64,000 nucleotides of DNA from Massospora cicadina (lineage: Eukaryota > Entomophthoromycota > Entomophthoromycetes > Entomophthorales > Entomophthoraceae). This document shows, piece after piece, positions 55,666 through 64,000 of this stretch. The stretch's first letter is position 1. Each line of letters opens with the position of its first letter. Position numbers and translations under genes: made by a program. The DNA lies in NCBI GenBank assembly GCA_022478985.1, contig JAKSZP010009196.1:372001-436000 (forward strand). Reading direction: 5' to 3'. Below the pieces are notes generated by a model. The model searched no databases. It saw only the letters and a list, made by a program, of their open reading frames with translations, and had not been told where the DNA came from.

Positions 55666-56130
55666 TATTGACATCCTTGGCATAGGTTACCAGTTTCAAA
55701 TTAAACCAAAAGACTGTCAGGGATAGTTCCCAATACTCTCAAAAAGTCAAAATGCAATATGACTTTATTTAATTAGTATTAAATGGTTTGCCATCTTTGG
55801 CATAAGTCACTAGCACTCTGAATTAGATTTGACTTCCCACCAGAAATCCCACAATCATTTTCACAGGGAGTTGGCACCAGGATAAAAGCCTTCCAAACTT
55901 AAAATAAAATTATAATTAGTATAGCATCTTTGGCATTAGTAACCGGTGTCAAAATTGGCTGTATGCTCTATTGGGATCATTCCCTGATAAATTTTTGTCA
56001 AATTTAAGCAATTCGTCATCTTGATTGATATTACTTGTCTTGACATCCTTGGCCTCATCGCCAGTGTCAAGACCCACCAATTTTCCATCAGGGGTGATCC
56101 CTAATACTTTCTTGATACTGAATATCAAGA
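55666..56130. repeat. Degenerate ~120-bp tandem repeat, about four units
   Basis: The core GACATCCTTGGCATAGG recurs in altered form at 55670, 55790, 55923 and 56042 (spacing 120, 133, 119). Each core is followed by a (T)ACCAGTGTC-like part and preceded by an AATTAGTAT-like part. On the minus strand the last unit has an open run (GKLVGLDTGDEAKDVKTSNI), and the others shift phase, so it may once have coded for a repeated ~40-residue peptide. Confidence 0.6.
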
Positions 56131-57500
56131 CAGTTCAACCCAACCAAATGGGGAGCACAAATCGTGGTATTATCATTAAATGATGAATCAAAATTAGTAA
56201 ACTAATCAGCAATCATCCTCGATTAATTGTTATACTAATTTTGTTTTTATGTGAGGATCTTACCTGATTAAAACACATTACTCATTCCACTGTTCACAGA
56301 AAGACTTGGTACACAAGTACATTATATCTGCGATTTAGCTACAACCCCTCACCTGATAAGATCTCCTAAACTATGCAAAAATTATCAAAAGTCTAATAAA
56401 AAGGCTTGGACTTGTGGATAAGGGACAGAAGAACAATGCAGATAAAAAAAGACAAGAAGATCCTGGTGTTGAAGTAGACCTATCTGCTAGTAAAATTGAA
56501 GAATTAAAACACCAAAGCTCCATATCATAAATTTTGGGCATTTCTGAAAAGGTCCCTACCATGTAAAATGACAAGTGAATCCCATTGCTCTTGAGTTGTC
56601 TCTACCTGAAGGATATATTATGCACTACCAATTCACAACTTGCAGCTCAAGTTGCTCTTAGGCATGGTGCCAGAGAGATCCTAACCTCACAACCTATTTA
56701 CTCCAAAATTTCTAAATGAGACTGAGAAGATTTTGGATAACAAAATAGTTTGAGGTCACAGAAGTATATTGACAAATGGAAAGACTATCCAAAATAAATC
56801 TACTTGGCAGACATCTGGATATTATATGTTGCCCAGAGACAATCTGTGAGTACTTTAGTTCAAAGGAGGTGATGTAACAATCTGAACTACATTGTATTAT
56901 CACATTATCCTAGCTAGAGAAAATGATAACTCACAATGCCTCCTAAGTTCATCTCATAATTTACATATATTGAACTCTTTTTATAATATTGGCAGATAGT
57001 TTGGATTCATTCCAATCTAATCAGAACATCTAAAATTACAACATAAGATCTAATAAGGCAGTGGATTTGATGAAGAATTGATGATCAAAGGAATGAAATG
57101 CCCATTATATAAATAGGGCTTCCAAAGTCACCAAAATCTTAGAAGTGATCAAAACCAGGAGCAATGCGTGAAAATGTTGTTCCATAAAATAGGAACAAAT
57201 ATGTACAAGTTATCTGAACTCAAACTAATTGTTAAAAAATTAAATTTGGGTTCACCTATAAATAACCCTTAAAAATAGCAGAAAAAGTTAAAAACCATAA
57301 AGGTTTTTAAATCTGTTTTATATATACAACCTGAGAATTAGACTATACCTAATCTATGATATTCTTCTGTTCTTTATATATAGATTTGAGGATTTAGTTG
57401 GCCTTGATTCTAGCTTCTTAAGCAGTTTAAACTATATAAAATTCACTAAAAGTGGATACTTTTTTAATATATATTCTCTAAAATACATTATGATTAATCC
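56131..57500. other. AT-rich stretch with one short open frame
   Basis: No domain is seen. A plus frame at 56360-56530 is open for 56 codons, hydrophilic and Lys/Glu-rich (DKGQKNNADKKRQEDPGVEV), with no start codon. It may be a fragment of a structural retroelement protein. The rest is stop-rich. The left LTR of element F should lie near 57.2-57.5 kb, but there is no second copy in the window to define it. Confidence 0.3.
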
Positions 57501-57539
57501 TGACTTTATTGTTCAGACACTGAAGTAAGCCCATTTGTT

Positions 57540-57760
57540 TAGATCTTGTTCTCCTTAACTTAGTACCAAGTAACACTGTAGGCTTTGTGTATTACTTTAA
57601 CAGTGGTGCAGGGAAAATAACCCCCATTTATGGTGGTACACGGACAAACCATTATGTTTAAGGAGTAATCTACCTTTAGTGGACAATTACATGGTTTTTC
57701 ATTTCAAATTTCCTTGTCAATCACAAGAAAGGACACTTCAATTATAGAATCTGGCATGTA
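57540..57760 (-). pseudogene. Element F pol C-terminal block
   Basis: The minus-strand reading VCPCTTINGGYFPCTTVKVI parallels ACLCTTIYGRSFPSTTVKIL at 13.6-13.7 kb, down to the stop a few residues later. Conservation of Cys, Thr-Thr and Gly-Phe/Tyr-Phe-Pro in two old copies suggests a real, constrained C-terminal segment of this family. No known domain is assigned. Confidence 0.5.
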
Positions 57761-58139
57761 CCCAACTAAAAAGTAATCCTTAGTGGGATCTTACAGATGT
57801 TAGTAATTAATGGATATTTTTTGAAAGTTAAAAACCTTTCTAAAAGTGCTCCAATTTGATAGTCCTTCTAAAGCCATGGTTATCAAACTAGAAGACTGGT
57901 TCTCCTATGCCAAATCTAAGCAAGATCTGTCAATCCTCTTATTTCGCTTATTAGACTTATGTTTCTGAGCCAGAGCGTATAAATATAAGTTATTTGTAGT
58001 TGGAATTAAGTCTGCGTGAGTTGTTGAAAATAGTTGGAACTCATGTTTTCTTTTTTTAAAGAATGAGTACAAAATTGGGGTAGCATGGGATACTTCTCAT
58101 ACAATACTTGGAATAATGAGTGTATAATTAATATTATAG

Positions 58140-58840
58140 GCAATCCTATTTTAAAAATATGGCGTAGGGCAAGAAGAGGTTCCATGTGGACGCCTTGAAA
58201 GTAATAAAATTAAGTAGGTTGTTAACAAAAAAATATTTACTTGTTTTGTGGTAGGTATAGTCTCATGGCGATAATGTGTAGGCAATACCCCTAAAATGCC
58301 CATTTTGATAATTGCTTTTTTAATAATATGAGATGTAAAGTTAGTTCCAATGTCAGTCAAAACCAGACTATATGAAGTCAAGCCAATACTATGTTTTCTA
58401 AAATAAATTTAGCTATCATTGTAACGCCCAAGTCCTTAACTGCTTTGACCTAAATCCATTTAGTAAGGTGATCAATTGACATGATAAATACTTAAATTAC
58501 CCACACCTGTGGGACAATGTTCACAATGTTAATAAATACGGTGTGCAGGTATAATTAAGTTTAAACAATTGTTAGAGGAGGCCAGCTTGTTGGGAGCTTC
58601 AGCTTAACATTTTTAAACAGCTAAAAATCTCATAGATATTGAATTGCATTGAACTCCAATGGTTATGAATTTTCATAGTTCAAGTGTTTTATAATACATG
58701 GTCCGTTGCTCTATAGGTCACAATAATCAAGTCAGTCCTATTGATGATCTTTGGTGCTTAGGCACAACTAAAGGGGTATTCCTCTATCTATGGAAAGACT
58801 TTTTAGAAAACGCACAATATACTAAACTAATTTTGGTGCT
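58140..58840 (-). pseudogene. Element F integrase (broken)
   Basis: The piece 58381-58151 contains YSLVLTDIGTNFTSHIIKKA, the core DNGTNFTS block. Just upstream (58500-58400) are MSIDHLTKWI and a VTMIAKFILENIVL part in shifted phase. Zinc residues are not recognisable. Heavily eroded. Confidence 0.65.
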
Positions 58841-60090
58841 AATAATGTAGCTTACAAATAAAGATTGAGTCTCACCTAGCATGGCTAGCGATCAAAATGA
58901 TTTTCATAATTCCAAAGCCCTTTTTATAGGCTCTAACTGGTTTATAGTAACAATTGAGGCTTTTGTATACCCTGACTGGAGCAATATTAAAAAGCTTGTT
59001 AACATGATGCAAAGGATGAGCACAGTATGTATACTTAAAAAGTAGTATGTGCATGACATTGCAAATGATGCCCCAAGGAACCCATTTTTATACCTTTAGA
59101 CGTTACCTCCAATAGTGAAAAATTACTAAAAACTCGCCTAAAGATAGTTTCCCTATTTTTGAACTCTGAAAATTGAGCATATTACTAGAACATAAATTAG
59201 TTTAAGTTTTAAACAGATTTGATTTGAGATGACTGAGACACTGATGCAGCTGAAATGGACTCAAGTGTCATGAGAGCCACAGGAGCTCAGTTAGGCTCAT
59301 AACAGCAACCATACATTTACAACTATACAAGAGATACATAATATTGCTTGAGGAAGAAACCTAGGAGATCAGAGAGAATCAGGGAAATGCTCTGCTGACT
59401 CTGAAACCAAAATAAAAAGCAGAATCGCCTTATGACAAGAAAATAATTTAATATACTTCAAGTCCTACTTTATTAAGTACTACAGATCCTCCATAATCTA
59501 TATATGCTTTACACATATTTAGTAAAATAACATCTTTTACAATTATTCCTTTATTGTTGTTTTTATTTATTACTGATAGTTCCAAATCTAGAAGAATTAC
59601 TATCAAAGGTTTGGACTTAGCCTTATTATTGTCAAAAGAGGCTGGAGGAGCTCCGTTGTGCTTAGGAACATCCTCAGTTATGCATTATTCAAAGGCTTTT
59701 AATTGTTTAGACAAGCTTGGAACAGTGAGTATAATTCCCATGCACTCAATAAGTAGTCTCTCCAAATTGCATGTAATGCACCTTTAATTAAATAAAACCT
59801 AACATAAATGCTCAAAGCTTCCAATCAGCACTTATGAGCAAGCGGGCCAAATCACCAATACTATGAAATAAAAATGTTATTTGCCAATAACCTTGTAAAG
59901 TCTCCCATTCTTTATCAAAGGTATTCTTCCTCAGGTCTTTTCAAATTGCTTTTAACCCCCTAAGGTGCATTACCATATTGTTGAGTTATCATTTTGTCAA
60001 ACAACTCAATGGCAAGATAAGCCGCTTAGGCCATAATATGCATCTAAGAGAGACATAGAGCTTTTTGATATTTTCTTCTGTGTCAAGGTG
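58841..60090. other. 1.2-kb stretch between element F integrase and RNase H
   Basis: In elements A and B the RNase H-integrase interval is much shorter, so an insertion is likely. It holds one plus-strand open frame (59554-59787, 77 codons, LVLSKEAGG-type content, unassigned). No terminal repeats or tail were found. Confidence 0.3.
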
Positions 60091-60650
60091 AATTTTTGAA
60101 GTTGTAGGCTTTCAGTACATAAATCATTGTGCTAGTCGCCCTTCTAGATACTTCAGATTCTGTAATCAGCGCAGAAAGACATGTTCAGTTGATACCATAA
60201 ATTTTACTCTGCAGATGTAAGCCCTAGATTGTCTACTTGCATATATAACTGCAAAGTACTCTTTCTTAGTAACAGTATAATTAAGTTCATGCATATATAG
60301 AGTTTAACTCCAGTAATTTACAGGGTGCTCAACACACTTAAGGCTAATTTGAGATAATAACACCCCCGAAATAAGTGAGGACGGCATCCATTTAAATACT
60401 TGATAGTTAATTAATTAGGGTACATGAGTTTTAGTGCTTTGATGAGGAAAAGCCTCAACTTTTTGATGGCCAACTGGCAAGTTGCTTTCCACTAAAATTG
60501 CACTACATACATAAGGAGGTGAAATAAAGAGATCATCTATATTACTATAATCTTTCTACTGAACTAGCAATACTATCTGATCTTCCTGAGGAACACCCAA
60601 ATGTCATACTTTTTTACTTGGCCGCTTCATTTGTTCATTAGCCTCAATCT
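60091..60650 (-). pseudogene. Element F RNase H region (broken)
   Basis: A minus-strand reading near 60330-60230 is compatible with the 'YTVTEKE.FAVI.A..Q...YI' block of Ty3 RNase H, in the right place left of RT. No clean motif remains. The assignment leans on position. Confidence 0.4.
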
Positions 60651-61200
60651 TCATCAGCGAGGGCTATAATCCACGTTTTAAAATGATAAACTAAATATTT
60701 AAGTTGATATTAAAAGAAGTTGCGCTTACACGACTTAATCTTAAGATTAGCCTTGGAAAGGCGATGAAGGCTCACTCCAAGTGTTAAAGGTGTTCATTAA
60801 ACGTTCTTAAAAATTTATGTAATACAGATATATTATAGCACAGGAGTTTTTGAGATCGTCTAAGATGCTACCATGGACCACTAGAAGGTTGTGGGGGGGC
60901 TTTGCACGAACCCATGCAGCATATGAATGGGTTGATAAAGGCCTTGAGCCATGATCAAGCGCACTTCTCAGTTCATCTTTTAGCAGTTCAATATGCCAGT
61001 AGATAGAAATAAATCCATATATGTAAAGTATAACACACTTTGCTAAGAGGTATAGTGCATCATTAATGTTTGGTAGAGGATAAGAATCATTTTTGATAAC
61101 ATTGCTTAACTTTATGTAATCATTCACCACGAAACTGGATCTGTCCTTCTTTTCTAATATCTTTGAGGAACCAGAAACTCTTGGAGGGAATTAAAATCCC
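60651..61200 (-). pseudogene. Element F reverse transcriptase (broken)
   Basis: The piece 61130-60807 has KNDSYPLPNINDALYLLAKC, FISIYWHIELLKDEL and a late CAIIYLYYINF, where YLDD has become Y-L-Y-Y. These are the palm blocks in the right order and spacing, although the part between them is degraded. Confidence 0.7.
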
Positions 61201-62099
61201 CTTTTGTAGCAGATGGTTGATTTCTTTGTTAACAATTTCATTAGCCGCCTTTGAACGTTTAATAGGATGCAGGCAAATCAGCAGATAATCACAGTATCAT
61301 TATGGTGTAGCATAACTTATGGACAACCCAGCTCAATTTTTTTATCACTAAAATAACCTTATATATTTCAAAAAGGCCCAGCGATTAATCCTTTTCAGCT
61401 CACTAGACCAGAAAGGCGTTCCTGAGGTACTAGGGAACACATAAATTGAAATTTGTTGCTGCTAAGCCAAAGTACATCCAGATGATAAAAATCATGAATA
61501 CTTTGCACTTTTCAGCAAAAAATATTAACAAAAGCAACAATATGATGTTGCTTAATTTTAACAGGGTAGGTACACATGTTAGCTAAATGAAACTAAAATT
61601 TTCCATGGTTGGTATATAAATTTCAGGCGCAATAACAGGTACCAACTTTGATTTGAAGAATGGAGTAAGTATCTTGCCAGATAATCTTTGGTTAATCTTA
61701 GATTTTTTCGGTTCCCAGTATAATTTGACAGCCCATTAGTACTGTTAGGCTTTAATTAGCTCTTAGCGGCTTTTTTTGTTCCATATTCTGGTTGGGCAAT
61801 TGCCTGATATGACCACAAATCCTTTGACATTCAATTTGACACTATTTCATATTTAAATGCAAGGCTATAAACCCAGATTACAAGTAAAAGTCCACGTTTT
61901 TCTAGTTGTAAAACTTACAGAATATTTTGTCCTAGTATCTACAAAGTGTACTCTTTTAGATTAGCTTTAAACCCATAAGTCATTATACAAAAACTTTAAT
62001 ATGGAAATTGTAATTTTGATTGTTACATAATAGCATGAGCAGATATTATTATTAAGATAATCACAGTCTCAATGCACTATAAGATCCTAAAGATGTTGT

Positions 62100-62260
62100 C
62101 TGAGGCCCTATGGTAACATATACTTTGCGGTGGTCAATGGCGTGAGCCTAGCTTCTTCACTAGTCTAGTGATTACAATATTAATTGGTGCCTCACCGTGT
62201 ACAATAGATCTTACTTGAGCTTGTTTACTGCAAAACCGATGTATTCTAAACAGAAAGGTA
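62100..62260 (-). pseudogene. Element F protease remnant
   Basis: The minus strand near 62210-62165 encodes V-H-G-E-A-P-I-N-I-V, alignable with VDTGAPINIV of element B. The catalytic Asp is gone. It lies between the RT and gag remnants. Confidence 0.45.
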
Positions 62261-62399
62261 AGTATCAGCAAAATTTTATGTTTATAAATAATGTGTCATT
62301 ATGACCTATATAATATGAAGGTCTTTGTATGTATAAGGGCTGGATTCTCTCAATGATCTAATAGGTATGGCCACTTGGATCCCATCCAACTAGGGGTAT

Positions 62400-64000
62400 A
62401 AACAGAGGTGACCAGAAGCTCTGGAAGTTCCAATTTTTGAGCTTAAGAATTTGATGTCATTTTCTACGCCAATTCAGCCTTGTGTTTTTCCTGTGAGCGG
62501 GTGGTCACCATTATAATATCATCAATTATAGCTTGATGGATTTCTGAATATGGAGCGTCGTCATCATACAATGCTTTACCAAGAGGTTGATACTAAGATT
62601 TCTATTTCTCTGGACTTATATTAAGTGGTGTAAGTAAAAGGTTCCTAATATTACGTCCTGCCTTCCCAAGTCTTTTTCATTTTCTGAGTTAACAGAATAA
62701 ACCTTCAGTTTTGAAAACAAAATAAGTAATGATTAGCAGAATACCTTGCTTTTTGCATAGGTTAAGTAACCTGATTAGTATCAGATCTATTTGAATGAGG
62801 GCTATAAGGCCAAGTCAAATCTTCCTTTGAGGAACTGTGTAGTCACATATCTTGCAATGCTACCAATGGCTTTAGTTGAACGCCTAAAAAGTGGCGGCGC
62901 ATTGACGAGATAATCTATTATCTGAAAAATACTATATTCCATATTAAAAACTAGTAACAAATCTGGTGAAATATCTTATAGGGCTTGCAGGCATGAAAAA
63001 AGAGCGATCTGATCATCAAAGATACTATAACGTTGGGACCATATAGTGTCTGTACATTAAGGTAAAAATGAATGGCAAAAACTGCCACATTTTCATCTTT
63101 TCCAAAGATGATATCAAAAACTCCATCTTCTGGGTGGTACCCTTTTTCCACCAAACTCTTGAATAATAAGGTCTATGGCGTTAAGGTACAATGTGATGAC
63201 TTCCTTAAATTCAGCCAAATCTGATTCCTATTTTTCTAATCTAGGGAATTTATTACCATCACCAGCTTAGCTTTCTTAGAGGAACTGTCCATACATATAT
63301 CAAATAAAAACTAATAAAATTGTACACAATATGTACTTACTAGACGTAAAAACTTAATAAAGGTCATATAAAAATTATTTTCATGATTGTCATGATGATT
63401 GGCCCGCTATGATCCTGTACATTTTTCCAGTATAAGTAGATGGGAATTTGGGAACAAAAGTCTTAGAGCTGCTGGAGCAGAACGCATGTAAGGAGTTGAG
63501 GTAAAGGAAGAGAGGTGGAAGTATTGTGTACTATTTGAACTTGGAGCCTTGCTTATGATATACTCCTAATATTTTTGGGGGAGGAGTCATTGGATTAGTA
63601 GGATGATCAAAAACTCTTGTACTTGAAATGGTTGTGAGAAGGTAGACATATTGCATGCAAGTAAGGCCCATTGCCCTCAGCTTTAGTCTCCGTAGAGAGG
63701 TTTTCAATGCATCAACATATGTAACCAAGTGTTGTTTTCTTACCTTGACAAACACAAACTAAAAGATTAATTTTGTATCTCTGTTTTAAATAATCCATCT
63801 TATGTGAAAGATGGCATTGCTCCGCCTGTATTTTTTTCAAAATGATCATTTTTAGTTAAATAACAGAAGTTCAACTTATAGGTCACAGTTTTAAATAAAC
63901 TTATAGTACTTAATTTTTGAGTATTAGTTTGCCCTTGAAGTCTAAAGGAATCCATTTTCTGGTACAAATAGGTATAGGAGCAAACAGCTTTATCTATATT
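62400..64000 (-). pseudogene. Element F gag region (partial)
   Basis: Open pieces 63154-62951 (67 codons) and 63755-63531 (74 codons, basic N-terminal part) lie upstream of the protease in element orientation. No zinc knuckle is clear. They are assigned to gag by position. The sequence continues beyond the window. Confidence 0.35.

Larger units (their letters stand above)
57501..64000 (-). mobile_element. Element F: partial Ty3-type LTR retrotransposon, running off the right edge
   Basis: On the minus strand, from the right: gag-like remains (to about 62.4 kb), protease (about 62.2 kb), RT (61.13-60.65 kb), RNase H (about 60.4-60.1 kb), integrase (about 58.8-58.14 kb) and a pol C-terminus (57.76-57.54 kb) homologous to 13.58-13.84 kb. 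It is very AT-rich and the most eroded of the identifiable elements. Its PBS and 5' LTR lie beyond the window. Confidence 0.7.

Overview
This window looks like an intergenic retrotransposon graveyard from a TE-rich eukaryote. A filamentous fungus is the best guess: the elements are Ty3/mdg4 LTR retrotransposons and APE-type non-LTR elements with fungal-looking polymerases, and TpG/CpG-biased decay is visible. A basidiomycete with a large AT-rich genome, such as a rust, would fit, but the sequence alone does not prove it. I found no intact host gene, no tRNA or rRNA gene, no CRISPR array and nothing bacterial. Nearly every coding signal is a decayed retroelement protein, broken by stops and frameshifts.

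Layout, left to right. (1) 1-7.3 kb: element A (566-6498, minus strand), a complete but dead Ty3-type element with two ~500-bp LTRs, sits inside an older gag-like remnant. (2) 7.3-15.05 kb: AT-rich fragments of at least two more minus-strand LTR elements, an apparently well-preserved 288-bp tRNA-derived SINE (12407-12694) with a perfect 16-bp target duplication, and an unassigned coding-like stretch. (3) 15.06-30.51 kb: element B (minus), bounded by the 5-bp duplication GGCCC. Its left LTR carries two retroposon insertions (15377-17286 and 17341-17821). Its right LTR carries a 6.5-kb, GC-rich, near full-length LINE (LINE1, 23851-30325) flanked by a 16-bp duplication. (4) 30.5-31.54 kb: plus-strand chromovirus-like integrase debris. 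(5) 31.55-54.9 kb: element D (minus). Its right LTR holds a solo LTR (38200-39293) and then a whole plus-strand element E (39861-54830, duplication ACTTG). E in turn contains a second LINE (LINE2, 45168-50447) and an unidentified insert in its 3' LTR (53009-54439). (6) 54.9-64 kb: D-like debris, a degenerate ~120-bp tandem repeat, and the 3' two thirds of another minus-strand Ty3 element (F) that runs off the window.

How the parts relate. The LTR elements share one primer-binding-site type (TGGTGCTCACTACAGGGG and variants), so they were probably primed by the same host tRNA. Four of the five recognisable LTR-element reverse transcriptases have lost one or both catalytic aspartates by Asp-to-Asn type changes, mostly in TpG or CpG context, as expected for RIP-like or methylation-driven mutation. 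The two LINE families differ at their 3' ends. LINE2's ~45-nt 3' tail is also carried by the SINE and by the 1.9-kb protein-coding-looking retroposon at 15.4-17.3 kb. This points to a LINE2-type machine that mobilised at least two unrelated passengers, which is the most interesting system in the window. The nesting gives a relative order: D before E before LINE2, and B before LINE1 and the two B-LTR insertions.
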